In this document: positions 9,030 to 17,371 of the stretch, piece after piece
How positions within the stretch are numbered: the first letter of the stretch is position 1
Layout: every line of letters begins with the position of its first letter
Assembly: GCF_003122325.1 (NCBI RefSeq)
Contig: NZ_QFBC01000008.1
Span: 202,981 to 266,980 of the forward strand
Length of the DNA stretch: 64,000 bases
Direction: 5' to 3'
Source of the DNA: Rhizobium album
GTDB taxonomy: Bacteria; Pseudomonadota; Alphaproteobacteria; Rhizobiales; Rhizobiaceae
The notes under the pieces: generated by a model
Told to the model about the DNA's origin: nothing
Database searches by the model: none
What the model saw: only the letters and a program-made list of their open reading frames with translations
Position numbers and translations under genes: made by a program

Positions 9030-9932
9030 TCACCCGGTATGCTGCGCTACGGCCTGGCCACCATTCGTCTCCTTGTTGACGGCGTTTGCGGCATACAGGA
9101 GAGCATGGCGATCCTCCAGCGTGCGCAGTTGGCCTAGGTCCGTGACCGTGGTCATGACGCACACCAGCTCGTTCTGCGCGTCGAAGACCGGCGCTGCCTG
9201 TCCGGTCACGCCCGACAGCAGGTGACTGGTCAATTCGGCCCATCTGGTCTCTCGGATCGATAAAAGCAGGTCGTTTTTGGCCGCCGTTCCCCTGAAATGC
9301 GAGGGTTGAAGGCGCCGTGCCTTGCCGATCGTCTCTTTTGGCAAAAAAGCCTGAAACATCAGGCCGCAGGCGGTGTTGTCGATTGGAAGGACATCGCCCA
9401 GTCCAAGTGAACTGATCGAGAAATACGCGCTACGATACCACCTGACCAGCACGGGGCCCCTGTCGGTCCAGATCGCCACGCCGCCGCTGACCGCGTGCTT
9501 GCGCGCGAGTTCCTTCATGTGACGTGCGGCGATTTCGACGGGCTCGATCCGCTTCAGGGCGCTGACACCGATATTGAGCGCAGTGGAACCCAGGTCGTAA
9601 AGCCCGGTCGCCGCGTCCTGTGTGGCGAGCCCCTCCTTGATGAGGCTTTGCATGTAGCGGTGGGCCGTCGACAGGCCCGTGCCGGTCTCCCGCGCAAGCA
9701 GGCTGAGGGCCAGGGGGCCGGGGGCCGCGGCAAGCGCGTTGAGAAAGCGGGCAGCGATGGAAATGGATTGGATCGTTCCAGATCGCTTGGCGGTCGGCGC
9801 CTCGTCGGGCGCTTGGGAAGAGGAGCTTTGACGCACGTGCTTTACCTTCTGGCGTGATGGCCGCGACAGTCCGTCAGCTGCATGCCGCCGCTCCCGGTTC
9901 GCCGGGAAGATAGAGGCCGCGTCGCGATCCAT
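9030..9932 (-). CDS. IclR family transcriptional regulator
   Basis: An IclR-type repressor/activator with the HTH at GTIQSISIAARFLNALAAAP ... TGLSTAHRYMQSLIKEGLAT and the effector domain with ARHMKELARKHAVSGGVAIW and GLGDVLPIDNTACGLMFQAF. The start is uncertain: the frame is open to 10166, but that would overlap the neighbouring receptor. ATG 9932 gives 300 residues; a GTG at 9836, preceded by AGAAGG, gives about 268 residues, closer to the family norm and just ahead of the HTH. It is embedded between the two TonB receptor genes, and its upstream DNA directly joins the truncated second receptor, which suggests that it arrived by insertion/deletion (inference). Confidence 0.85.
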   Translation of the reverse strand: MDRDAASIFPANRERRHAADGLSRPSRQKVKHVRQSSSSQAPDEAPTAKRSGTIQSISIAARFLNALAAAPGPLALSLLARETGTGLSTAHRYMQSLIKEGLATQDAATGLYDLGSTALNIGVSALKRIEPVEIAARHMKELARKHAVSGGVAIWTDRGPVLVRWYRSAYFSISSLGLGDVLPIDNTACGLMFQAFLPKETIGKARRLQPSHFRGTAAKNDLLLSIRETRWAELTSHLLSGVTGQAAPVFDAQNELVCVMTTVTDLGQLRTLEDRHALLYAANAVNKETNGGQAVAQHTG

Positions 9933-10030
9933 CAACAGTGATCGAGCGGCGGCGGCACGCCGTTGCACGCGGGCAACAGATTGGCCCGGATTTTTTCGCG
10001 GATGGAATTGCATGCGACAGCGATATTGAA

Positions 10031-10058
10031 ATGCGGAACTCATTCTGTAATGTGGAAC
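10031..10058. promoter_or_regulatory. Direct repeat ATGCGGAAC / ATGTGGAAC before the IclR gene
   Basis: ATGCGGAAC at 10031-10039 recurs as ATGTGGAAC at 10050-10058, 19 bases apart (two helical turns). The core GGAAC/GTTCC resembles half-sites of IclR operators. A related palindrome occurs at 15993-16014 in front of the importer operon. Regulation of both by the IclR protein is only a hypothesis. Confidence 0.35.
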
Positions 10059-10062
10059 TTGA

Positions 10063-12045
10063 CTAGGCCCCACGGAACTGAAGGCAATCGTGGTGACGGG
10101 CGAAAAGGTGGCGCGCAGCATCCAGCGCACGGCAAGCTCCGTCGCGGTCGTCACGGCCGAAGACATCGAGGAGAAGGTTCAGGCCGCACATGTGGACGAT
10201 TTCGTCCGCGACACGCCGAACATCCTCTATCACGACACGGTCAGCGCCCCGGTCATTCGCGGCATGGACGGGCAGGGGTCCAACTTCGGTTCGGGCGCAT
10301 TCTTCGGCGGCACCGTTCCCCGCGCAAGGATCAACCTCGACGGCCATAATCTGGGCTTCTGGGAAACCGTCTTCGGAACGACGAGCGTCTGGGACGTCGA
10401 CAATATCGAAGTCTTCCGCGGTCCGCAGACGACGACGCAAGGCGCCAACAGCATCGCCGGCGCTATCATCGTCAATACGAAGGATCCGACGTTTACGCCT
10501 GAAGGCGCAGCACAACTCGAATATGGCAGCGGCAACAACAAGCGGGCGTCCGTCGCCGTCTCGGGGCCGATCGTCCAGGATGAACTGGCGGCGCGCCTTG
10601 CGCTGGATTACAGCGGCCGGGATACCTTCATCGACTACATCAACGGTCTCTACAACAAGGGGGCAACCGATACGGATTTCGAGGCTTTCAGCGGTCGCTT
10701 CAAGCTGCTCTGGCAACCCGCCGAGATTCCTGAGCTTCAATCCAAGCTGACGATTGCGCATATGCGATCGAACCGGCCGACATCGGAGGCGGCCTCCATT
10801 CCTTATGGAAACCTGGACAGCGCAACCTTGTCGATGCCGACCTACGAGGCGCGCACATGGACCGGGATCCATGACCTGAGCTATGATTTTGCAAACGGAA
10901 TCAAGCTCACCAATCAGTTCCAGTATTCGGACGGCCATACCAAACGCGTTGCCGAACCCTTCACGAACGGTGGCGCGACGATGGACTACAAGGACATCTC
11001 GAACGAAACACGAATCAATATCGGCAGCGAAGACGATGCCTTCAGCGCGGTCGCCGGCATCTATTACAACCATGTCACATCCGAAGACCTGCTTTATACG
11101 CGCGGCGTTTCGCAGTTCGACGATACCAAGGACAGCCTCGGCCTTTTCTCCGAGGCGACGTGGCGTTTCGCGGAACAATGGTCGCTGAGCGCCGGTCTGC
11201 GCTATCAGTATGACAGGGTGCAGCGCTCGGGCACGTCCAGCTTCAGCAAGCAGGCGCTGGACTTTGACGAAAATTTCACTGCCCTGCTGCCGAAGATCTC
11301 GCTCGCCTACGACATTACACCCGACGTCACGGTCGGCGCGCTTGTCAACCGGGGTTACAATCCGGGCGGCGCCGGCCTCAGCTTCGTGACGGGGCAATAT
11401 TATTCGTTCAATCCCGAAACGCTGTGGAACTACGAGCTGTTTACGCGGATACGCACCCTGGATGACCGCCTGACCGTCAATGCGAACGTGTTTTATACCC
11501 AGCACAAGAACTCGCAGCGGGTTGTCCCCGACTATCTGAACGGCGTGCTCTTCGGCAGCATCGTTCTCAACGCCGACAAGGCGGAATCCTACGGCCTGGA
11601 AGTCAGCGCAGACTACGAGGCGCTGGATAACCTGCGCATTCGCGCCGGCGTCGGCTTGCTGCATACCAACCTCAGCCGTTTCACGAACCCGGCCGGTGTC
11701 GCCTTCCAAGGAAACGAGTTCGGCAAGGCACCGGGCTATACGTTGAACTTCGGCGTGGATTGGGATGTCACGGAAGACGTGACCTTGAGCGCGGAAGTGC
11801 GCCACACCGACGGTTATTATTCGACGGATGAGAACTACCCGGCCTACCGGGTCGATTCCTACACGGTGGCCAACGCCCGCGCGACATACACTCCGAAGGA
11901 AAACTGGCAACTCTACGCCTATGTCGACAATATCTTCGACGAACGCGCGCCGACCTGGAAGTATGACGACCGCACGGCCGGCGGCATCGTGGCATCCATG
12001 CTGGAGCCGCGTGAATACGGCGTCGGTCTGAAGGTAAAATTCTGA
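10063..12045 (+). pseudogene. TonB-dependent receptor lacking its signal peptide (5'-truncated)
   Basis: Homology begins abruptly at the TonB box: in frame, a stop codon at 10060-10062 is followed by LGPTELKAIVVTGEKVARSI, then a full plug (VIRGMDGQG, NIEVFRGPQTTTQGANSIAG) and barrel ending in GVGLKVKF. The only available start in frame is a GTG at 10090, inside the TonB box, which would give 651 residues without any signal peptide. An outer membrane receptor cannot be exported without one, so the gene is probably dead. The junction lies exactly where the upstream region of the IclR gene begins. If functional it would belong to the same siderophore system as the receptor at 6572. Remaining domains appear undamaged, so the loss looks recent. 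Confidence 0.75.
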
Positions 12046-12055
12046 TCTGATCAAC

Positions 12056-12091
12056 GGGCGAGCCTGATCCGGCTCGCCCACGCAGCTTTTT
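12056..12091. terminator. Bidirectional rho-independent terminator
   Basis: GGGCGAGCC (12056-12064) and GGCTCGCCC (12071-12079) form a perfect 9-bp stem with a 6-nt loop; a T tract lies at about 12087-12091. It sits between the convergent receptor gene and the binding-protein gene of the importer operon, and so can serve both strands. Confidence 0.75.
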
Positions 12092-12098
12092 CCCCGGC

Positions 12099-13052
12099 CT
12101 ACCGTTTGGCCCAGGCCTCAATCGCGTCGAGCGTATGTTCGGCGCTTGCGATGGTCGGCAACGACACTTTGGCGGAATCGAGGTAGAGGACGCGCCCCTC
12201 CTTCGCCGGGGTCACGAATTTCTCCCAGCCCGGAACGATGCGCTCCAGGGCGGCCTTCGTGCCGTCCGCGTCGCGGGCATCGCCCATGTAGGTATTCATC
12301 AGCACGAGGAGATCGGGATCGAGGCGTCCGAACGTTTCGGCGCCGAGAGGCACGAGCAACATCGAGCCTCCCTCGCCGGCCGGCGCTTTCTCCGCCGTCA
12401 GCGGCAACCTGGCATAACCCAGGTCTTCGAGAGCTTGCACCGCGCCAGACATGTCGCCCAACGCGTTGAGCTGGTCCGTCAGGAAGACGGCGAGATAGGT
12501 CTTCGGTTTTCCATCCGCCGGCAGTGTCTTGCGCACGGCCTCCACCCGGGCGGCATAGGCCGCGCGGCGCGTCTCGAACGCCTCCTTCTTGCCGACGACG
12601 GTTGCGAGGTCCTCCTCGACGCTGAAGCCGTGTGCCTTGCCGCTGCTGACATTCTGCAGATAGACCGGCGCCACGGTGGAAAGCTGCTCGACCTTTTCGA
12701 CGTCAATCTCCATGCCGATGATGAGATCGGGAGCCAGCGCCCGCAGCTTTTCCAAGTCGATCTGTCCGACAGGCCCGATGCCGCGCGGTTTCGGCCGGCC
12801 TGTCCCGAAGACGGTGTCGACGAAATCGACTGCGGTGACGAAGCTGCCGTCGTCCTTGCGCCCGTAGCTGCCGACGACATTGACGCCAAGCTCCATCAGC
12901 GGCAGGCCGAGCAACGGCTCGTGCATGACAACCACGCGGGCAGGCTCTTGGGGTATTGTGACCGAACGTCCCGTATCGTCGGTGACCGACCGGTCGGCCG
13001 CCAGAGCCGAACTTGCCATGAGGATTGCGGTTGCGAGTGTGGGAAAGCGCAT
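12099..13052 (-). CDS. Periplasmic iron-siderophore binding protein (FecB/FhuD type)
   Basis: A 317-residue class III substrate-binding protein. MRFPTLATAILMASSALA is a clear signal peptide, which fixes the start at 13052 rather than the longer frame to 13106. The mature part has the TroA/FecB fold signature: RVVVMHEPLLGLPLMELGVN, DLEKL-like IDLEKLRALAPDLIIGMEID, and PDLLVLMNTYMGDARD in the second lobe. It delivers a ferric siderophore to the permeases encoded just upstream. It is the last gene of the four-gene operon reading from 15928 down to 12099, only 10 bases after the permease stop, and ends at the hairpin terminator. Confidence 0.9.
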   Translation of the reverse strand: MRFPTLATAILMASSALAADRSVTDDTGRSVTIPQEPARVVVMHEPLLGLPLMELGVNVVGSYGRKDDGSFVTAVDFVDTVFGTGRPKPRGIGPVGQIDLEKLRALAPDLIIGMEIDVEKVEQLSTVAPVYLQNVSSGKAHGFSVEEDLATVVGKKEAFETRRAAYAARVEAVRKTLPADGKPKTYLAVFLTDQLNALGDMSGAVQALEDLGYARLPLTAEKAPAGEGGSMLLVPLGAETFGRLDPDLLVLMNTYMGDARDADGTKAALERIVPGWEKFVTPAKEGRVLYLDSAKVSLPTIASAEHTLDAIEAWAKR

Positions 13053-13062
13053 GAGGAACCTT

Positions 13063-14127
13063 TCAATGGAGCTGCAATCGGCGAAGCGCCTGCAGGCGCA
13101 ACGCAAGGATGAAAAGCGAAACGCCGATCAGCGTCAGGCCGAGGCCGATCGGCAGGGGCAGGTCTCCGATCATCGAGCGGGCGAGCGTATCGGCCGCCAC
13201 GACCAGGATTCCGCCGGTCAGCGCCGAGAGGAAAAGCCGGGCGCGTCCGCTGGCGGGAGATAGGAAACCGGCGAGGCGGGGCGCGAGCACGCCGAGAAAG
13301 GTGAGCGGCCCGACAGCCGTAACCGCCGAGGATGACAGCAGAACCGCGAAGATCAGCAGAAGAGGGCGTGAGCGCCTGACCGGTTCGCCAAGGCTCATGG
13401 CAAGCTCGGCCCCGAGATCGTGCGCGCTTGTCGCTCTTCCCAGCAGGAAAAGGCCGAGCAAGCTCGCAAAGAACAACGGCGCAAAGGTTCCGATGGCACT
13501 CCAGTTCGCCTGGAAAAGCGATCCCGCCATCCAGTCGGCAAGGGCAAGCGAGGTCTCCGGCGGGGTGTAGAGCAGAAGAAGGGAGCCGACGGAAGACAGG
13601 ACCGTCTCCACGGCTATGCCCATCAGCAGTATCGCAAGACCGCTTGCCCTTTCTCCACCCACCAGCCACAGCAGCGCCAGCGCGACCCCGAGCCCGCCTG
13701 CGAAGGCGGCAACCGCAATGGCAAGTTTCGGTGCGGCAGGAGCAAGCACGAGCAGCAGCATGATCGTCGTCATCGACCCCTGGCTGAGACCGAGCAGCCC
13801 CGGATCGGCAAGCGGATTCCGGGTGATGGACTGCAGCATGGCGCCGGCAAGCGCGACCGCCCAGCCTGCCATGAAACCCATGACGATCCGTGGCAGCCGC
13901 ACCGTCCAAAGTGCATAGGCCTGATCGGCGGATGCCGGCTCACCGGCGATGGACTGCAAGAGTTGCAGGAGACCAGCGTCCGTCGCTCCGGAACCCAGCG
14001 AGACGGTTGCGAGAAGGACCGCCGTCACAAGAAGAGCAGCAGCTGAAAGGAGATTGCCGACCCGAATTTCCAATCCGCCAGAAAAGCGCAGGACAGCCTT
14101 GCCGTCGGTGGCGCGCGCCGGTCTCAT
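13063..14127 (-). CDS. FecCD-family siderophore ABC permease
   Basis: A 354-residue integral membrane protein with about ten transmembrane helices and the FecCD hallmarks: LPRIVMGFMAGWAVALAGAM near residues 79-98, MLQSITRNPLADPGLLGLSQ next, and VGPLTFLGVLAPRLAGF in the C-terminal third (the coupling region to the ATPase). It should dimerise with the neighbouring FecCD protein to form the inner-membrane channel. It overlaps the upstream permease by 4 nt (ATGA), indicating translational coupling. Confidence 0.93.
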   Translation of the reverse strand: MRPARATDGKAVLRFSGGLEIRVGNLLSAAALLVTAVLLATVSLGSGATDAGLLQLLQSIAGEPASADQAYALWTVRLPRIVMGFMAGWAVALAGAMLQSITRNPLADPGLLGLSQGSMTTIMLLLVLAPAAPKLAIAVAAFAGGLGVALALLWLVGGERASGLAILLMGIAVETVLSSVGSLLLLYTPPETSLALADWMAGSLFQANWSAIGTFAPLFFASLLGLFLLGRATSAHDLGAELAMSLGEPVRRSRPLLLIFAVLLSSSAVTAVGPLTFLGVLAPRLAGFLSPASGRARLFLSALTGGILVVAADTLARSMIGDLPLPIGLGLTLIGVSLFILALRLQALRRLQLH

Positions 14128-15137
14128 AGCTGTTCCCGCATGTCAGGCGAGAGATAGAACCGCTTGACGATGATGGCGAAAGCCAGTCCGCCGAGCAGGT
14201 CCAACACCAGCCCCGTATGCAAGACATAGGGGTGGAAAAGCTCCCTCGCTCCCAGGTCGGCGAAAAGGCACAGGACTGCGCCTGACAAGATACAACACGG
14301 CAGGGCGAGGCTTATATTTGCGCCGGCGAGCGGGCGGACGAGATGGGGAACGACAAGGCCGATGAAGCCGATCGGTCCGCAGATCGCGACAGCCGAGCCC
14401 GCGCCGAGCACGGCGGCAGTAAGAGACGCCATCGATACCGCCGTGACGTTGACGCCCGCGGACAAAGCCTTTTCCCTGCCGAGCAGAATGAGTGTCAGGG
14501 CACGCGACAGCATGCCAAGGGTAAGCAGGCACAGGGCGCCGATCCACCAGAAGGCAGAGAGCCGGTCGATATAGACGTGATTGATGTTTCCGCTCACCCA
14601 GCCGAGAAATTCGGCGCGCCGCATGGGGTCCGACAGCAAGAGTGCGTTGGTTGCACCGACCAGCAGCATCGACACCAGCGCTCCCGACAAAATCAGCGAT
14701 AGGCCGCGCGGATCGTTGCGCCTGCCGGCCAGCCGGGCAACGGCCAGACATGCAAGAAAACCGCCGCAGGCGCCGGCGAGTGCGGCCAGTCCTTGCGTTT
14801 CAATGCGGATATCGAGCAGGAAGACGCCGAAGATCACGGCGAGCGTCGCTCCGGAATTGATGCCGAGCGTCGAGGGCGAGGCGAGGGGGTTGCGCACGAG
14901 ACCCTGCAGGACGCAGCCGGCCGCGGCCGTCATCGCGCCCGCATAGATCGCCATCAGGGCGCGCGGCAGGCGCTGGAAGAGGACGACGGACTGGTCGTAG
15001 CTCTCCGCCTCGCCGTTCAGGAGCGCCGCCATCACCTCGGCGGCGGGCGGCGCGTTGCGGCCGACGAACAAATGTATCGCCAGCGCCGCCAGGAGCAGCA
15101 GCACCAGCGCTGCCGGGAAAAGCACGCGGTTTCTCAT
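14124..15137 (-). CDS. FecCD-family siderophore ABC permease
   Basis: A 337-residue partner permease, hydrophobic throughout, with LPRALMAIYAGAMTAAAGCV, LQGLVRNPLASPSTLGINSG and CGPIGFIGLVVPHLVRPLAG, the three best-conserved FecCD stretches. The frame is open to 15362, but that extension is arginine-rich antisense-like sequence over the ATPase gene; ATG 15137 (MRNRVLFPAALVLLLLAALA) is the proper start. It overlaps the ATPase gene by 4 nt and the next permease by 4 nt. The two permeases are diverged paralogues, as in fecC/fecD. Confidence 0.93.
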   Translation of the reverse strand: MRNRVLFPAALVLLLLAALAIHLFVGRNAPPAAEVMAALLNGEAESYDQSVVLFQRLPRALMAIYAGAMTAAAGCVLQGLVRNPLASPSTLGINSGATLAVIFGVFLLDIRIETQGLAALAGACGGFLACLAVARLAGRRNDPRGLSLILSGALVSMLLVGATNALLLSDPMRRAEFLGWVSGNINHVYIDRLSAFWWIGALCLLTLGMLSRALTLILLGREKALSAGVNVTAVSMASLTAAVLGAGSAVAICGPIGFIGLVVPHLVRPLAGANISLALPCCILSGAVLCLFADLGARELFHPYVLHTGLVLDLLGGLAFAIIVKRFYLSPDMREQL

Positions 15138-15928
15138 GGGCTGGCCGCCTCGGAAGAGGGCAGGCGGGGGAGGAAGACCAGGCGACCCTCGCGTGGGAAA
15201 ACCTCCGCCTCCAGGTCGAAAACCCGGGCGACGTTCTCGCTCGTGACGGTCGAGGGCACGGGACCCGATGCCAGGATACGGCCGGCCTTCATCAGAATGA
15301 TGTCGTCGGCGAAGGCTGCGGCGAGGTTGAGGTCGTGCAGCACCATGATTACGGTCTTGCAATGGTTTCGCACCAGGGCACGGACAAGGCTAAGTACCGC
15401 GTACTGGTACTTCACGTCGAGATGGTTGACCGGTTCGTCCATCAGGACGATGTCGGTGTCCTGCGCCAGCACCATGGCGATCCAGGCGCGTTGGCGCTGG
15501 CCGCCCGAGAGCGTGTTGACCGGAAGGTGCGCCTTGTCCGCCAGCCCCACCGTCTCCAGCGCTTCGCGGAAAAGCTGGCGATCGCGGTCGGATGGCCCGC
15601 CCATCAGGGAGTAGCGCGCGTAACCGCCAAGCTCGACGAGTTCTCCCAGCGTCATGTAGTCCGGGCAGGAACTTTCCTGCGCCAGATAGGCGATGCGCCG
15701 CGCCAGCATCCGCCGGCCGATTTTCGTGACGGGCTGGCCGTCCAGGCTGACGTCACCCCGTATATCCGGCAGGAACCCCATGATCGTCCTGAGCAGGGTC
15801 GATTTACCGCATCCGTTCGGTCCCGCCAGCACGGTCAGCCGTCCGGCCGCAAACGCTGCGGAAACACCCGTCACGACGGGTGTCTTTCCATAGGATGCAG
15901 TGATGTTGGATAATGTGAGCGATGACAT
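15134..15928 (-). CDS. Siderophore ABC transporter ATPase (FecE/FhuC type)
   Basis: A 264-residue cytoplasmic ATPase: Walker A GPNGCGKST (residues 36-44), signature LSGGQRQRA (about 140-148), Walker B VLMDEP (161-166) and a switch histidine in MVLHDLNLAAAFAD. The helical region and D-loop follow the FecE/FhuC family. ATG 15928 (MSSLTLSNITASYG) is preferred to the upstream ATG at 16039, which would overlap the divergent gene. It is the first gene of the importer operon; the region 15929-16037 must contain the promoter. Confidence 0.93.
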   Translation of the reverse strand: MSSLTLSNITASYGKTPVVTGVSAAFAAGRLTVLAGPNGCGKSTLLRTIMGFLPDIRGDVSLDGQPVTKIGRRMLARRIAYLAQESSCPDYMTLGELVELGGYARYSLMGGPSDRDRQLFREALETVGLADKAHLPVNTLSGGQRQRAWIAMVLAQDTDIVLMDEPVNHLDVKYQYAVLSLVRALVRNHCKTVIMVLHDLNLAAAFADDIILMKAGRILASGPVPSTVTSENVARVFDLEAEVFPREGRLVFLPRLPSSEAASP

Positions 15929-15992
15929 GAAGCCGCTCCGAACCGCTTGCCGCGCCGATAAACTAGAGTAATAAAAGAAGCTATTATAGAAT

Positions 15993-16014
15993 CGGAATGA
16001 CTTCCGCAATGCGG
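15993..16014. promoter_or_regulatory. Overlapping palindromes in the divergent promoter region
   Basis: CGGAATGACTTCCG (15993-16006) has 5-bp inverted arms, and it overlaps CCGCAATGCGG (16004-16014), a second palindrome. The GGAA/TTCC and TGCGG elements also appear at 10031-10058. The site lies between the importer operon and the flavin monooxygenase gene and follows an AT-rich stretch that could contain -10 boxes. The binding factor is unknown; an IclR protein is possible. Confidence 0.4.
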
Positions 16015-16037
16015 GATGAACGGGGCGGTGATCGATC

Positions 16038-17344
16038 ATGGGCGCGTGCAGGAAACTTCACATCGGAATGTCGCTCGCCCCCACATGGCTCAGCGGGGAT
16101 GCATGGCGGCGCGCCGACAGCGAGGTCGAAGGTATTCTCTCGAGCGATTATTACCTCGATATCGCGCGGCGGTCCGAGGCTGCGCATCTCGACTTCGTCT
16201 TCCGCCCCGACGCCTTGTTCCTGCCGACTCAGATGCTGGAGAGCGGTCCGGGTTTCACCAGCCTGGATCCGACGGTCCTGCTCGCGCCCTGGCGCGGGAG
16301 ACGACGCGGATAGGCCTGCTTTCGACCGTATCCACGACATTCCTGCCTCCCTACGTCGTGGCGCGCCAGATCCAGTCCCTTCACTGGCTGAGCAATGGCA
16401 GGGCCGGCTGGAATATCGTGACGGCGCTCGACGGCAACGAGAATTTCGGCTTGGCCGAAATGCCCTCCGCCGAGGAGCGTTATGCCCGCGCCGCGGAGTT
16501 CACGGAGGTCGTCCGCCTGCTTTGGGAAAGCTACCCTGCGGATGCGATAAGGGCGGATCGCGTTAGCGGCGTGTATGCCGACACCGCGCGGGTCAGGTCG
16601 ATCGCGCATGTGGGCAGGCATCTGAGCGTCAAGGGGCCGCTGACATTGCCGTGCTTCGGAAATGCGCGTGTCCCGCTCATCCAGGCTGGCGCATCGCCGG
16701 CAGGACGGAATTTTGCCGCGTCGATCGCCGACGCCGTCTTCGCGTCCACCCCGGACAAGCAGGCTGCGATGGATTTGCGCCTCGACCTTCGCAGAAGGGC
16801 GGAAGGCCATGGGCGGCAGGCAGGCGATATTCTCGTCATGCCCGGCCTCAGTCTTTATCTGGCGGACAGCCGGGCAGAAGCGAAGGATCTGTTCGCCGCC
16901 ACCCATGCGCACGCAGACCGGGCACGAGCAATCGCCAGCGTCCGCGCCATGATCGGTCTGGATCTCGCCGATTGGCCGCAGGACAAAAGGATAACCATCG
17001 GCGATCTCCCGACGATGCCGCAGGCGCCGCGCAGCCGCACCCACAGTGAACTGCTGCGCCGTGCGATCCTCCGCGACGAACCCACCGTCGATGAATTGCT
17101 GCGCCTGCCGGAAGTCATGGCGTCCGCGCATTGGCAAATCGTCGGAACGGTCGACGATGCGCTCGCCGAAATCCGGGACTGGATGGCGGACGCGGCGATC
17201 GATGGTTTCATCGCCGTGCCCGGCGGGTCGGTGACATCGATGCGGCTGGTGCTGGAAAGGCTCGTTCCGTCATTGGCCGACGCCGGCCTGTTCCGCAAGC
17301 ACTACGAAGCCAGCACCTTCATCGGCCATCTGGCGGAAAGGTAG
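16038..17344 (+). pseudogene. Frameshifted flavin-dependent monooxygenase (NtaA/SnaA/DszA family)
   Basis: The first frame (16038-16313) encodes RKLHIGMSLAPTWLSGDAWR and DYYLDIARRSEAAHLDFVFR and reaches LDPTVLLA; the next frame takes up at ARETTRIGLLSTVSTTFLPP and runs to 17344 with YVVARQIQSLHWLSNGRAGW and NIVTALDGNENFGL. Together they form a bacterial-luciferase-like protein of about 435 residues, the length expected for FMNH2-dependent NtaA/DszA enzymes. One base appears to be missing near 16286 in a run of Cs and Gs (GCG-CCC instead of GCG-GCC). Such enzymes oxidise chelators or sulfur/nitrogen compounds; next to a siderophore importer, chelator breakdown is plausible. A sequencing error is possible. 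Confidence 0.8.
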
Positions 17345-17371
17345 CCCGAGCGACGAGCATATGTTCGGGAC

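Noticed and set aside
8754..9137. Possible small membrane protein after the first TonB receptor
   Set aside because: One hydrophobic segment but poor ribosome binding site, antisense overlap with the IclR gene and no recognisable family; kept only as a note on the intergenic region.
10063..12081. Long open antisense frame (about 670 codons, reverse strand) over the second TonB receptor
   Set aside because: Antisense to a clear receptor with plug and barrel motifs; long opposite frames are normal in GC-rich DNA and no family is recognisable.
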